The notes: generated by a model not told the origin, from the sequence alone. A DNA stretch of 64,000 bases from an uncultured Mediterranea sp. (GCA_945831575.1 CAMACX010000011.1:1-64000); one strand, 5' to 3'; shown: positions 52,521-62,502, numbered from the stretch's first letter. Numbers and translations: made by a program.

Positions 52521-53573
52521 ATGAAACAGTTACGCTATATGCTCTTGACGCTACTGCTGCTCCCCTTGTGCACTTCTTACGCCGAGGAGAGCCGCTCTGC
52601 CTGCGACCACTATCGCCGCGAGAACCTCGTGCGCGACTCCATCAGTGCGCAGAGCTACGTAGCACGGGTCAACCTGCAGCGGGCACGCTATCAGGTAAGC
52701 GAACTTACGCTCAAGACGCAGCAACAGCGGGCTGACCTCTTGCTCTACCTCTCCCTGGGCAGCCTCTTCACCTTGTTGCTCATTGCTGTAGGTTCCTACA
52801 ATCTGAGCCGTAAAAACCGCCACCTCAAAGTGGCCAAGGCAAAGCTGGAGCAGGCACAGAAGGAGGCCGAACGCTCCATCTTCACCAAGAACCTCTTCCT
52901 CTCTAACATGAGCCACGAGATACGCACCCCACTCAATGCACTCTCGGGCTTCTCCTCCATCCTGACGGACAGCAACATTGATGCCGAGACCCGACAGCAA
53001 TGCAACGATATCATCCAGCAGAACTCCGACCTGCTCGTCAAGCTAATAGACGACGTAGTAGATCTCTCCAACTTGGAGAAGGGCAACATGCAATTCCGTT
53101 TCGCCCTGCAGGAGGTGGTATCGCTCTGCCGCAAGGTGGTCGATACCGTGGAGCGCATCAAGCAGACCGCTGCCGAAGTACGCTTCGAGAGCTCGCTACA
53201 GAAGCTCAATCTCTACACCGACGAGGCTCGCTTGCAGCAACTGCTCATCAACCTGCTCATCAATGCCACCAAGTTCACTACCGAGGGCAGCATCACCCTC
53301 TCGCTGACCCTCGACGGGGAGATGGCCCTCTTCAGCGTGACCGACACAGGCTGCGGCATTGCCCCCGACCAGCGCGAGAAGGTATTCAACCGCTTCGAAA
53401 AGCTCAACGAGAACGCTCAAGGCACCGGCCTGGGCCTGAGCATCTGCCGACTCATCATCGAGCGCTTCGGCGGCAAGATATGGATTGACCCCACCTACAA
53501 CACGGGTACCCGCTTCTGCTTCACTCACCCACTGCCACAGGCAGCTGTCCACGGAAAGGAGGCTGCCCAATGA
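52521..53573 (+). CDS. Short hybrid-less histidine kinase, module 1 (catalytically complete)
   Basis: About 350 aa. Signal-like N-terminus (MKQLRYMLLTLLLLPLCTSYAEE), a roughly 45-residue periplasmic segment ('ACDHYRRENLVRDSISAQSYVARVNLQR'), one membrane helix ('LLLYLSLGSLFTLLLIAVGSYNL'), then a DHp with 'SNMSHEIRTPLNALSGFSS' (His about 132). The HATPase is complete: 'NLLINATKF', 'VTDTGCGI', 'NRFEKLN', 'GTGLGLSI'. No receiver domain. Starts at 52500 (ATG) or 52521; the ORF-track 52497 is TTG. Overlaps the next gene by 4 bp. The short sensor looks like the tail end of a TPR-kinase sensor. Confidence 0.88.
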   Translation: MKQLRYMLLTLLLLPLCTSYAEESRSACDHYRRENLVRDSISAQSYVARVNLQRARYQVSELTLKTQQQRADLLLYLSLGSLFTLLLIAVGSYNLSRKNRHLKVAKAKLEQAQKEAERSIFTKNLFLSNMSHEIRTPLNALSGFSSILTDSNIDAETRQQCNDIIQQNSDLLVKLIDDVVDLSNLEKGNMQFRFALQEVVSLCRKVVDTVERIKQTAAEVRFESSLQKLNLYTDEARLQQLLINLLINATKFTTEGSITLSLTLDGEMALFSVTDTGCGIAPDQREKVFNRFEKLNENAQGTGLGLSICRLIIERFGGKIWIDPTYNTGTRFCFTHPLPQAAVHGKEAAQ

Positions 53574-55606
53574 AGCACCTGCTCTGCACTCTTCTGGTGC
53601 TCATCGGTCTCTGCCCCCTCCACGCACTTCACGCCCAGGAGCAAAGCGAAGTGGATAGCCTCCACCGTATCGTGGAGTCCCTGCCACGGGGTACGGAAAG
53701 ACTCAATCAACTCGCCAGGCTGGTGCGTGTCACCCAGTTGACACCCGAAGGCATCAATTACGCGCGACAGCTCTATACGGAGGCGATGCAACAGCACAAC
53801 GATACCTTGGTCTGCACTGCCGCCGCCCACGCCATCGGCAACCACTACTCCTTCAGCGACAACGCCACAGGTCTGGACAGTATCCGCCACTGGGCCTCCA
53901 TCGGCATACCACTATCCAAGAAACTGGGTATCTGGAAGTTCTACTTCGAGATGAAGAAGGCGCTGACCTGTGCCTACATCTTCAACAGCCGCTTTGAGTT
54001 TGCCTTGGAGGAAGCCAAAAGTATGGCTGCAGAGGCGGAGGAAATCAGCAACTACGACGGACTGGCCAACGCCTACCTCTGCATGGGCATGGCCTATCAA
54101 GGCAGCAAGCGCTGGAAAGAGTGCTGGGAGATGCTCCAGAAGGCCCACGGCCTCTTCAGTAAAGACATCTACCCCACCCTGAAGTTCAACATCCTCTTCC
54201 AATGTATTGACTACCTCTACGTCAACAACCGCAGCAAGGATATACTGCCCTTCCTGGATGAAGGCCATGAGCTGATTGACCAATTCCTTCATGCCAACCC
54301 CTATCTGGAGTCAGCCCTCAGCGGTTCCTACTTCTTACTCACCACCTATGCCATCACCAGCTACTCCAAGCTGGGACAGACACAGCAAGCCAGCCAGTAT
54401 ATCCCTCAAGCCCAGAAATGGCGCAACATCATGAACTTGAAGACCTACGACAAGTTCTACTTTGAGGCGTTGTGCGACTACTACACGGCCCTGAAGCAAT
54501 TCGACAAGGCCGTAGCCTACGGTGACTCGGTACAGGCGGTCATCGTAAGCAATGGACTTCAGGCCGATGACCTCATATTCCATCTGGAGCGACAGGCCGA
54601 CCTCTACTATACGATGGGCGACTACGACCAGGCCCTCCCCCTCTACCAGCGCAGCAAGGCCCTGCGTGACTCCATCAACCGCGTCATAGCCGACCGCCAA
54701 ATGGATGAGATTAAGGAGATGTACGCCATGGACCACCTGGCACTTGAGGCGGCAAAGATGCGTCAACGGGTACAATGGGCCATCATAGGTAGTGTATTTC
54801 TCGTCATTGGAGTAATGATTTTCCTCTGGCGACGCAATTACCACTACAACAGGCAGCTCCAACTCTCCACACAGGCCACCAGCCAAGCAGCCAAGACCAC
54901 TCAGGAGGCCAACGAACAGAAACGCCGCTTCCTCTCTACGATGAGTCATGCCATCCGCGTACCGCTTCATAGCGTAGTGGGCTTCTCCCAATTGCTCTCC
55001 ACGGACTCCACCCTCACCGACGAAGAGCGCAACGAGTATGGCGAGATAGTACGCTATAACACCGAGCAACTGATGTTTCTCGTCAACAGCGTGCTCGACC
55101 TCTCGCGTCTGGAAGCCGGCATGACCAAGTGGCAGATGGCCGACTACGACCTCTTCCAGCTCATGAGCGATGCTACAGGAAGTGTCAGGATGAGCCAACC
55201 GCAGATCAAGGTTGACCTCCAGCTCAGTCAGGAACAATGGCCCATCCATACTGATACCGGACGAATGATGCAGGTCTTTGTCAGCATGCTAGCAGGTACC
55301 GTCACGACGCCACATCCGGTACCTGAGACGGTCATCGTGGAGATGCGCATTGCCGGGGAAGAGCTCGAACTCGTCGTCGAAGGAAGTCCGCTGGCCGACC
55401 GCAACCGGGAGAACCAGGAGAGCCTCCTCAGACACCAGATCAACCGCCTGACCCTGGAATACTTCGGCGGCAGTTACGCCACCGACTTTGAGCATCGCAT
55501 CATCTCCGTCATCTTCAGCAAGGTGCAACATCCCTCACAGGAAAAGGCCGCAGGCAATTACCCCCCCCCCAAGTCTCTGCAAGCGATGGAGCCTCTTCCC
55601 CTCTAG
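53570..55606 (+). CDS. TPR sensor protein with degenerate histidine-kinase core (pseudokinase), module 1
   Basis: 678 aa. Signal peptide (MKHLLCTLLVLIGLCPLHALHAQ), a roughly 370-residue periplasmic TPR array ('YLCMGMAYQGSKRWKECWEMLQKAH', 'LYYTMGDYDQALPLYQRSKALRD'), and a membrane helix about residues 402-421. The DHp is 'STMSHAIRVPLHSVVGFSQ', His kept but the next Glu is Ala. In the ATPase-like domain the N-box Asn is lost ('FVSMLAGTV'), DTGxG reads 'VEGSPLA', and GLGL is absent. It probably cannot bind ATP and may regulate the overlapping kinase. The tail beyond a C10 tract is non-conserved. Confidence 0.85.
   Translation: MKHLLCTLLVLIGLCPLHALHAQEQSEVDSLHRIVESLPRGTERLNQLARLVRVTQLTPEGINYARQLYTEAMQQHNDTLVCTAAAHAIGNHYSFSDNATGLDSIRHWASIGIPLSKKLGIWKFYFEMKKALTCAYIFNSRFEFALEEAKSMAAEAEEISNYDGLANAYLCMGMAYQGSKRWKECWEMLQKAHGLFSKDIYPTLKFNILFQCIDYLYVNNRSKDILPFLDEGHELIDQFLHANPYLESALSGSYFLLTTYAITSYSKLGQTQQASQYIPQAQKWRNIMNLKTYDKFYFEALCDYYTALKQFDKAVAYGDSVQAVIVSNGLQADDLIFHLERQADLYYTMGDYDQALPLYQRSKALRDSINRVIADRQMDEIKEMYAMDHLALEAAKMRQRVQWAIIGSVFLVIGVMIFLWRRNYHYNRQLQLSTQATSQAAKTTQEANEQKRRFLSTMSHAIRVPLHSVVGFSQLLSTDSTLTDEERNEYGEIVRYNTEQLMFLVNSVLDLSRLEAGMTKWQMADYDLFQLMSDATGSVRMSQPQIKVDLQLSQEQWPIHTDTGRMMQVFVSMLAGTVTTPHPVPETVIVEMRIAGEELELVVEGSPLADRNRENQESLLRHQINRLTLEYFGGSYATDFEHRIISVIFSKVQHPSQEKAAGNYPPPKSLQAMEPLPL
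55561..55570 (+). repeat. C10 homopolymer near the 3' end of the module-1 pseudokinase
   Basis: Ten consecutive C within the codons for 'NYPPPKS', 36 bp before the stop. Slippage would only alter the last dozen residues, which are absent from the module-2 paralogue. Confidence 0.9.
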
Positions 55607-55662
55607 AAGAGACAAGACATAATGACCATATTAGTAATACATAATAGTATATTAGAAAGAAA

Positions 55663-56937
55663 ATGAAAAAACTTAACCCCGAAACGCTCTGTGTACAAGC
55701 CGGATGGAGCCCCAAGAAGGGCGAACCGCGTGTACTTCCCATCTATCAAAGCACAACCTTCAAATACGAGACCAGCGAACAGATGGCCCGCCTCTTTGAT
55801 CTGGAGGATAACGGCTACTTCTATACCCGCCTGCAAAATCCCACCAACGATGCCGTGGCCGCCAAGATTGCCGCCCTCGAAGGGGGCGTTGGGGCCATGC
55901 TGACCAGTAGCGGGCAGGCAGCCAACTTCTATGCCGTATTCAACATCTGTCAAGCTGGCGACCACTTCGTCAGCTCCTCCTGCATCTACGGAGGTACCTA
56001 TAATCTCTTTGGCGTGACCATGAAGAAGCTGGGTATCGAGGTGACCTTCGTCAACCCCGATGCCTCGGAAGAGGAGATTATCGCCGCCTTCCGCCCCAAC
56101 ACCAAGTGCCTCTTCGGAGAGACAATCTCCAACCCTACACTGGAAGTTCTTGACATCGAGAAGTTTGCCCGCATTGCCCACAGCCAGGGCGTACCCCTGA
56201 TTGTAGATAACACCTTCCCTACTCCCATCAACTGCCGCCCCTTCGAGTGGGGTGCCGACATCGTGACCCACTCCACCACCAAGTATATGGATGGCCATGC
56301 CACCAGCGTGGGCGGTGCCGTGGTGGATAGTGGCAACTTCCCCTGGGAACAGTATGCCGACAAGTTCCCCGGTCTCTGCCAACCCGATGAGTCATACCAC
56401 GGACTGACCTACACACAAGCGTTTGGCAAGATGGCCTACATGACCAAGGCCACCGCCCAGCTGATGCGCGACTTGGGCAGCATCCAGAGCCCACAGAACG
56501 CCTTCCTCCTCAACCTCGGTCTGGAGACCCTCCACCTACGCATGCCCCAACATTGCAAGAATGCACAGGCCGTGGCCGAATACTTGTCAAGCAATGACAA
56601 AGTGGCCTGGGTGAATTACAGTGGACTCCCTGGTGACAAGTATCATGCACTGGCCGAAAAATACATGCCCAACGGCTCGTGTGGCGTAGTGACCTTCGGC
56701 CTGAAGGGCGGACGCGATGTGGCCATCAAGTTCATGGACTCGCTGAAGCTGGCTGCCATCGTGACCCACGTGGCTGATGCCCGCACCTGCGTACTCCATC
56801 CCGCCAGCCATACCCACCGCCAGCTTACCGATGAGCAGCTGATGGCCGCAGGTGTACGCCCCGACCTGATCCGCTTCTCCGTAGGTATTGAGAACGCTGC
56901 CGACATCATTGCCGACATCGAGCAGGCTCTGGGTTAA
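55663..56937 (+). CDS. metY: O-acetylhomoserine sulfhydrylase (MetY-like)
   Basis: 424 aa PLP enzyme of the Cys/Met metabolism family, making homocysteine from O-acetylhomoserine and sulfide. Visible: 'ETLCVQAGWSPKKGEPRVLPIYQSTTFKYE', 'TRLQNPTNDAVAAKIAALEGG', and the PLP lysine in 'HSTTKYMDGHATSVGG'. Ends 'RFSVGIENAADIIADIEQALG'. It stands alone between two copies of the kinase/pseudokinase module, 56 bp after module 1 and 66 bp before module 2, on the same strand. Confidence 0.94.
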   Translation: MKKLNPETLCVQAGWSPKKGEPRVLPIYQSTTFKYETSEQMARLFDLEDNGYFYTRLQNPTNDAVAAKIAALEGGVGAMLTSSGQAANFYAVFNICQAGDHFVSSSCIYGGTYNLFGVTMKKLGIEVTFVNPDASEEEIIAAFRPNTKCLFGETISNPTLEVLDIEKFARIAHSQGVPLIVDNTFPTPINCRPFEWGADIVTHSTTKYMDGHATSVGGAVVDSGNFPWEQYADKFPGLCQPDESYHGLTYTQAFGKMAYMTKATAQLMRDLGSIQSPQNAFLLNLGLETLHLRMPQHCKNAQAVAEYLSSNDKVAWVNYSGLPGDKYHALAEKYMPNGSCGVVTFGLKGGRDVAIKFMDSLKLAAIVTHVADARTCVLHPASHTHRQLTDEQLMAAGVRPDLIRFSVGIENAADIIADIEQALG

Positions 56938-57003
56938 CGGCCCAATCCACACGACACAACAGCCAACCATCTAAGAGCATTATCATACAGAGACTGAAAC
57001 ACT

Positions 57004-58044
57004 ATGCGAAGGGTTCTCCTTTTCCTCCTTTTCCTGTGGCCAGCACTATTTCAATCGACCACACCTTTTGATAGCGATCGCGATGCATGCGACCGCTATC
57101 GGGAGGAGAAGGAACGTGCTGACGTCACCAGCCCACAGAGCTACATTGCCCAGATCAACCTGCAACGCACGCTCCACGAGGTCAACGAACTGAAGTTCCA
57201 CAACGAACGACAGCAGAACCGCCTGCTCTTCTACCAGATTCTCGGGTGGACACTCCTGCTCGCCTCTGTTGTGGTCAGCATCTATCACCTGCTCCGCACG
57301 AACCGCCACCTCAAGCAGTCGGAGAAGGAGCTGATGCAAGCATGCCAGGATGCCGAGCAGTCCATCCGCCGGAAGAACCTCTTCCTCTCCAACATGAGTC
57401 ACGAAATCCGTACCCCACTCAACGCCCTCTCCGGCTTCTCTTCCATCCTGACGGAGAGCAGTGTAGATGCCGAGATGCGCCAACAATGCAACGAGATTAT
57501 CCAACAGAACTCCGACTTGCTCATCAAGTTGATTGACGACGTGGTGGATCTCTCCAATCTGGAAAGGGGAAGCATGCACTTCACCTACGGCCCAGCCGAG
57601 GCCGTGACCCTCTGCCGCAAGGTCGTGGAGACCGTGGAGCGTATCAAGCAGACCTTGGCTCTGGTACAATTCAGCACGCCACTCACGGCCTTGGTGCTGA
57701 CTACCGATGCGGCCCGTCTGCAGCAGGTACTCATCAACCTGCTCATCAACGCCACCAAATTTACCTCCGAAGGTTCCATCACCCTCTCGCTGGAGCAGCA
57801 TGGTGAGGAGGCCCTCTTTGCCGTGACCGACACCGGCTGCGGCATCGCTGCCGACCAACACGACAAAGTGTTCAACCGCTTTGAGAAGCTCAACGAGCAA
57901 GCTCAAGGCACCGGACTTGGACTATCCATCTGCCAGCTCATCATCCAGGAGATGGGCGGTAAGATCTGGATTGACTCCTCCTACCACGATGGAGCCCGCT
58001 TCTGCTTCACCCACCCGCTACACAGAAAGGAGGTGACCGTATGA
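57004..58044 (+). CDS. Short histidine kinase, module 2 (catalytically complete)
   Basis: 346 aa, paralogue of 52521-53573. Signal-like N-terminus, periplasmic segment with the shared pattern 'ACDRYREE...SPQSYIAQINLQR', one membrane helix (about residues 76-96), DHp 'SNMSHEIRTPLNALSGFSS' (His133), and complete ATPase boxes 'NLLINATKF', 'VTDTGCGIA', 'NRFEKLN', 'GTGLGLSICQL'. No receiver. 4-bp overlap with the following pseudokinase, as in module 1. Confidence 0.9.
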   Translation: MRRVLLFLLFLWPALFQSTTPFDSDRDACDRYREEKERADVTSPQSYIAQINLQRTLHEVNELKFHNERQQNRLLFYQILGWTLLLASVVVSIYHLLRTNRHLKQSEKELMQACQDAEQSIRRKNLFLSNMSHEIRTPLNALSGFSSILTESSVDAEMRQQCNEIIQQNSDLLIKLIDDVVDLSNLERGSMHFTYGPAEAVTLCRKVVETVERIKQTLALVQFSTPLTALVLTTDAARLQQVLINLLINATKFTSEGSITLSLEQHGEEALFAVTDTGCGIAADQHDKVFNRFEKLNEQAQGTGLGLSICQLIIQEMGGKIWIDSSYHDGARFCFTHPLHRKEVTV

Positions 58045-60026
58045 GAAATCCTTTCAGAAGGAACCAACTGCTGACAACGCTGCTGTTTACCCTACTGCTG
58101 CTTCTCACCTCCTCCACAGCATGGAGTCTGCCAAGCCCATCCGTTGTGGAGAAGCTACGTTCCGAAGCCAACGCCCTGCCTCCAGGTAAGGAGCGGTTGG
58201 AATTGTTGCGCAAGGTGGTACGCTCCACACAGATGAGCAAAGAGGGCATCGACGATACCCGCCAGTTGCTCCACGAAGCACAGGAAGCTAACAACGACAG
58301 CTTGATCGCCTATAGTGTAGCCTTCCTCGTCAATCATCTCTTTGCCCAAAGCGAACGCGACATCGACAGCATACGTTACTGGACCTCGTACGCCCTGCCC
58401 ATAGCACACCGCTGCCAATACTGGGGCATGTACTTCCAGATGAAATACACCCTCATACAGACCTACATCTATGCACACTCCTACGAGTATGCCAAAGATG
58501 AAGCACGGCAGATGGTGTCTGAAGCCAAAGAGCAACAAGCCGTCACAGGACAACTTATCGCCTACAGTTGTCTAGCCATTGCTTACTACAGTACCCAGCA
58601 ATGGAAAGAGACGGAAGAGGCCTTGAAGAATGCCCACGACCTGTTCAGCCAGAATCCCCCCATGGCCAACAAGATTTCAGTGCTCAAGCTGACACTGACC
58701 TACCTGAATGCGGTCAACCGCTATGCCGACATGAAGCCCTACCTCACCGAACTCAGGCAAGAGCTCAATCAGATGGTGAGCCAGATACCCTCCATGGCCA
58801 AGGCGCTCAACGACTACTTCATGTTGCTGGAGTGCTACAGCATCAGCATGCACGTACACTGCAACGAGCTGGATCAAGCGGATGAACATATCTCCCAATT
58901 CCAGCTATACCAGAAGAAGGTAAACTATCAGCCCTACTACATCATCTACACGCAAGCGCTCACTTCCTACTACATGGCTCGCAAAGCGTATGATGAAGCC
59001 CTCGCCCTCAATGACAGTGCCCTCAAGCGCATCAAGGAGTTCCGTAACCGAGGCAAAGACTACATCTACTGCATGGAGCAGCGGGGCGACATCTACTACA
59101 ACCTGGGGAATTACAAGGAGGCACATCACCTCTATGAACAGGCTGAAGCCAAACGCGACTCGCTCACCAAAGTCATCACCGACATGCAGCTGGACGAATA
59201 CCGCAGCATGTATAAGATGGACCGCCTCAAGCTGGAGAAGGAGCGGCTGGGACAACGTGTGCTACGCATCATACTAGTCGCCGTACTGCTCATCGCAGCT
59301 GTAGCTGTACCCTCCGTCATCTACATCTACCACATCAAACGCCGGCTGCAGAAGAACCGTAAGAGAGCCCGGGAAGCCATGCTCCAAGCTAAACAGGCCA
59401 ACGATGCCAAACGCGACTTTCTGGGAGCCATGAGCCATGCCATCCGTGTGCCGCTCAACAGCGTGGTAGGCTTCTCGCAGATTATGTCAAGCGAGGAGGA
59501 GCTGAGCGAAGAGGAGCGCAAAGAGTATGCTGGCATCATCAAGCGCAATACCACGCTGCTCATGTATCAGGTAAACAGTGTACTCGACCTGTCGCGACTG
59601 GAAGCCGGAATGACCAAGTGGCAGATGGCTGACTGCGACCTGATAGAGCTGTTACAGCAAAGTGTATGCAAGGTATCTTACCTCCATCCGGCCCTCACAT
59701 TGCACCACTCCCTGCCACCCGTCACCTGCCCTGTCCATACAGACCCCATGCGCATGCAGCAACTCTTTGAGAGCACCCTCTGCGGTGTGGAGGTAGGCAT
59801 ACTGGCCACAGGTGAGGTGACACTGACTGTCTATGTAGAGGGCAACACACTGCATGCCACCGTCAAAGGCTCCCCCCTGGCCCGTGCCGAAGAACAGAAC
59901 CAACGCCGCAACCTGCGCCACAAGATCAATCAGCTCACACTGGCCTACTTTGGCGGCAGCTATGAGGTCGATTTGAAGACCCAGACAGTCAAGTTCAGCT
60001 ACCCCTTGAACCAGGACAAAGGATAA
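58041..60026 (+). CDS. TPR sensor protein with degenerate histidine-kinase core (pseudokinase), module 2
   Basis: 661 aa, paralogue of 53570-55606. Signal peptide, periplasmic TPR array ('YSCLAIAYYSTQQWKETEEALKNAHDLF', 'DIYYNLGNYKEAHHLYEQAEAKRD'), membrane helix about residues 410-431, DHp 'GAMSHAIRVPLNSVVGFSQ' (His about 466; Glu replaced by Ala, Thr by Val, as in module 1). The ATPase-like region lacks N-box Asn ('LFESTLCGVEVG'), reads 'VKGSPLA' for DTGxG, and has no GLGL. The same losses in both copies argue for a retained pseudokinase function, not decay. Confidence 0.87.
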   Translation: MRNPFRRNQLLTTLLFTLLLLLTSSTAWSLPSPSVVEKLRSEANALPPGKERLELLRKVVRSTQMSKEGIDDTRQLLHEAQEANNDSLIAYSVAFLVNHLFAQSERDIDSIRYWTSYALPIAHRCQYWGMYFQMKYTLIQTYIYAHSYEYAKDEARQMVSEAKEQQAVTGQLIAYSCLAIAYYSTQQWKETEEALKNAHDLFSQNPPMANKISVLKLTLTYLNAVNRYADMKPYLTELRQELNQMVSQIPSMAKALNDYFMLLECYSISMHVHCNELDQADEHISQFQLYQKKVNYQPYYIIYTQALTSYYMARKAYDEALALNDSALKRIKEFRNRGKDYIYCMEQRGDIYYNLGNYKEAHHLYEQAEAKRDSLTKVITDMQLDEYRSMYKMDRLKLEKERLGQRVLRIILVAVLLIAAVAVPSVIYIYHIKRRLQKNRKRAREAMLQAKQANDAKRDFLGAMSHAIRVPLNSVVGFSQIMSSEEELSEEERKEYAGIIKRNTTLLMYQVNSVLDLSRLEAGMTKWQMADCDLIELLQQSVCKVSYLHPALTLHHSLPPVTCPVHTDPMRMQQLFESTLCGVEVGILATGEVTLTVYVEGNTLHATVKGSPLARAEEQNQRRNLRHKINQLTLAYFGGSYEVDLKTQTVKFSYPLNQDKG

Positions 60027-60139
60027 CTTAGACCTTGACCTGAGATAAATAACGTAGAATAATTGACTTAAGAAGGGGCAAAATTGCTAATTGTGCAACA
60101 AAAGGATGAATTTTTCCACTCTATTCGCACTTTTTTCTC

Positions 60140-60147
60140 TAATTTTG
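60140..60147 (+). promoter_or_regulatory. -7 element (TAATTTTG) for maeB
   Basis: Exact TAnnTTTG 36 bp before the maeB ATG. The -33 position is only T-rich (TTTTTC). The rest of 60027-60139 shows nothing recognisable. Confidence 0.5.
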
Positions 60148-60182
60148 CGGCGATTTAACGTACAAACTTAAAATCGAAGCAT

Positions 60183-62474
60183 ATGGTAAAGATTACAAAA
60201 GAAGCCGCTTTGCTCTATCACGCACAGGGCAAACCCGGTAAGATTGAAGTAGTGCCCACCAAGCCCTACAGTACGCAGACCGACCTCTCGCTAGCCTACT
60301 CGCCCGGCGTGGCCGAGCCCTGTCTGGAGATAGAGAAGAACCCGCAGGATGCATACAAATACACGGCAAAGGGTAATCTGGTGGCCGTCATCTCGAATGG
60401 AACCGCTGTACTGGGACTGGGTGACATCGGTGCTATGGCCGGCAAACCGGTGATGGAAGGCAAGGGCCTGCTGTTTAAGATTTACGGCGGCATCGACGTG
60501 TTTGACATTGAAGTGAACGAGAAAGATCCCGATAAATTCATTGAGGCCGTGAAGGCCATCGCCCCTACCTTTGGCGGCATCAACCTGGAAGATATTAAGG
60601 CTCCTGAATGTTTTGAGATTGAGCGCAGGCTGAAGGCCGAACTCGATATCCCCGTGATGCACGACGACCAGCACGGCACAGCCATCATCTCCAGCGCCGG
60701 ACTGCTCAATGCACTACAGGTGGCCGGCAAGAAGATTGAAGAGGTTAAGATTGTGGTCAATGGTGCCGGTGCAGCGGCCATCTCATGTACGAAGCTCTAC
60801 GAAGCCCTGGGTGCTACCCATGAGAATATCCTGATGCTCGACTCGAAGGGCGTCATCACCAGCGACCGCGAAGGGCTCAACGAGATGAAGCGCTACTTTG
60901 CCACCGAGCGCCGTAATGTCTACACACTGGAAGAGGCCGTCAAGGGAGCTGATGTCTTCCTCGGTCTCTCGAAAGGCAACGTGCTGACACAGGATATGAT
61001 CCGCAGCATGGCCGACCATCCCATCGTCTTTGCCCTGGCCAATCCTGTACCCGAAATCTCGTACGAAGATGCCATGGCTGCACGCCCCGATGTATTGATG
61101 TCAACGGGCCGGAGTGACTATCCCAATCAGATCAACAACGTCATCGGCTTCCCCTACATCTTCCGCGGTGCCCTCGACGTAGCAGCTACCGCTATCAACG
61201 AAGAGATGAAGCTGGCTGCCGTACAGGCCATCGCCGACTTGGCCAAGCAACCCGTACCCGACATCGTCAACGAGGTCTATCACGTCAACAACTTCACCTT
61301 CGGTCCTGACTATTTCATTCCCAAGCCGGTAGATCCACGCCTCATCACCGAGGTGTCGATGGCCGTGGCCCGTGCTGCCATGGAGAGTGGTGTGGCCCGC
61401 AAGCCTATCACCGACTGGGAGGCTTACCGCCAGCACCTCAAGGAGTTGATGGGCCAGGAGAGCAAGCTGACACGCCAGCTGCGCGATACAGCCCGGCGCA
61501 ATCCGCAACGTGTGGTCTTTGCTGAGGGCATTCACCCCAACATGCTGAAGGCTGCTGTTGAAGCCCGCGCTGAAGGCATCTGTTACCCCATCCTCCTGGG
61601 CAATGATGAAGCCATCACCAAGCTGGCCGCCGAACTGGAACTGAGCCTGGAAGGCATCGAGATTGTCAACCTGCGCCACCCCAACGAGGCTCCCCGCCGC
61701 GAGCGCTACGCCCGTATCATGGCTGAGAAGCGTGCCCGCGAAGGGGTGACCTATGAAGAGGCCAATGACAAGATGTTTGAGCGCAACTACTTCGGCATGA
61801 TGATGGTAGAGACAGGCGAAGCAGATGCCTTCATCACCGGCCTTTACACCAAGTACAGCAACACCATCAAGGTAGCCAAAGAGGTTATCGGCATCCGTCC
61901 CTGCTACCAGCACTTCGGCACCATGCACATCCTCAACTCCAAGAAGGGCACCTTCTTTCTGGCTGATACGCTCATCAACCGCCATCCGGACACAGAGACG
62001 CTGATTGACGTAGCCCGCCTTACCGAAGAGACTGTGCGCTTCTTCAACCACACCCCTGTGATGGCCATGCTGAGCTACAGCAACTTCGGCGCAGACCCAG
62101 AGGGTAGCCCACAGAAGGTACATGAAGCAGTGGATTACATGCAGAGCCACTACCCCGAACTGGCCATTGACGGCGAGATGCAGGTCAACTTTGCCATGAA
62201 TCGCGAGTTGCGAGACAAGAAGTACCCCTTCACCCGCCTGAAAGGTAAGGATGTCAACACCCTGATTTTCCCCAACCTGAGCTCAGCCAATGCCGCCTAT
62301 CAGCTGCTGCAGACCATGAACACGGACGCTGAGATTATCGGTCCTATCCAGATGGGTCTGAACAAGCCAATTCACTTCACCGACTTTGAGAGTTCGGTTC
62401 GCGACATCGTCAACCTCACCGCCGTGGCGGTCATTGATGCGGTGGTAGCCAAGAAGAAGAGCTGCCAAGGGTAA
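60183..62474 (+). CDS. maeB: NADP-dependent malic enzyme (MaeB type) with phosphotransacetylase-like domain
   Basis: 763 aa. Oxidatively decarboxylates malate to pyruvate. The N-terminal malic domain has '[12 protein letters not shown]', '[17 protein letters not shown]', 'DDQHGTA' and the NAD-binding '[12 protein letters not shown]'. From about residue 430 a PTA-like domain follows ('[15 protein letters not shown]', '[14 protein letters not shown]', '[13 protein letters not shown]'), catalytically silent but regulatory (acetyl-CoA) in characterised MaeB enzymes. Confidence 0.95.
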   Translation: MVKITKEAALLYHAQGKPGKIEVVPTKPYSTQTDLSLAYSPGVAEPCLEIEKNPQDAYKYTAKGNLVAVISNGTAVLGLGDIGAMAGKPVMEGKGLLFKIYGGIDVFDIEVNEKDPDKFIEAVKAIAPTFGGINLEDIKAPECFEIERRLKAELDIPVMHDDQHGTAIISSAGLLNALQVAGKKIEEVKIVVNGAGAAAISCTKLYEALGATHENILMLDSKGVITSDREGLNEMKRYFATERRNVYTLEEAVKGADVFLGLSKGNVLTQDMIRSMADHPIVFALANPVPEISYEDAMAARPDVLMSTGRSDYPNQINNVIGFPYIFRGALDVAATAINEEMKLAAVQAIADLAKQPVPDIVNEVYHVNNFTFGPDYFIPKPVDPRLITEVSMAVARAAMESGVARKPITDWEAYRQHLKELMGQESKLTRQLRDTARRNPQRVVFAEGIHPNMLKAAVEARAEGICYPILLGNDEAITKLAAELELSLEGIEIVNLRHPNEAPRRERYARIMAEKRAREGVTYEEANDKMFERNYFGMMMVETGEADAFITGLYTKYSNTIKVAKEVIGIRPCYQHFGTMHILNSKKGTFFLADTLINRHPDTETLIDVARLTEETVRFFNHTPVMAMLSYSNFGADPEGSPQKVHEAVDYMQSHYPELAIDGEMQVNFAMNRELRDKKYPFTRLKGKDVNTLIFPNLSSANAAYQLLQTMNTDAEIIGPIQMGLNKPIHFTDFESSVRDIVNLTAVAVIDAVVAKKKSCQG

Positions 62475-62502
62475 GAAGCACAGCCCAAGACAAAGTAAAT
62501 GA

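Noticed and set aside
55607-55662. SAM-type riboswitch before metY
   Set aside because: Only 56 bp separate it from the upstream gene and no conserved stem structure could be drawn.
61101-62150. 349-aa leftward ORF
   Set aside because: Antisense to maeB; no recognisable features.
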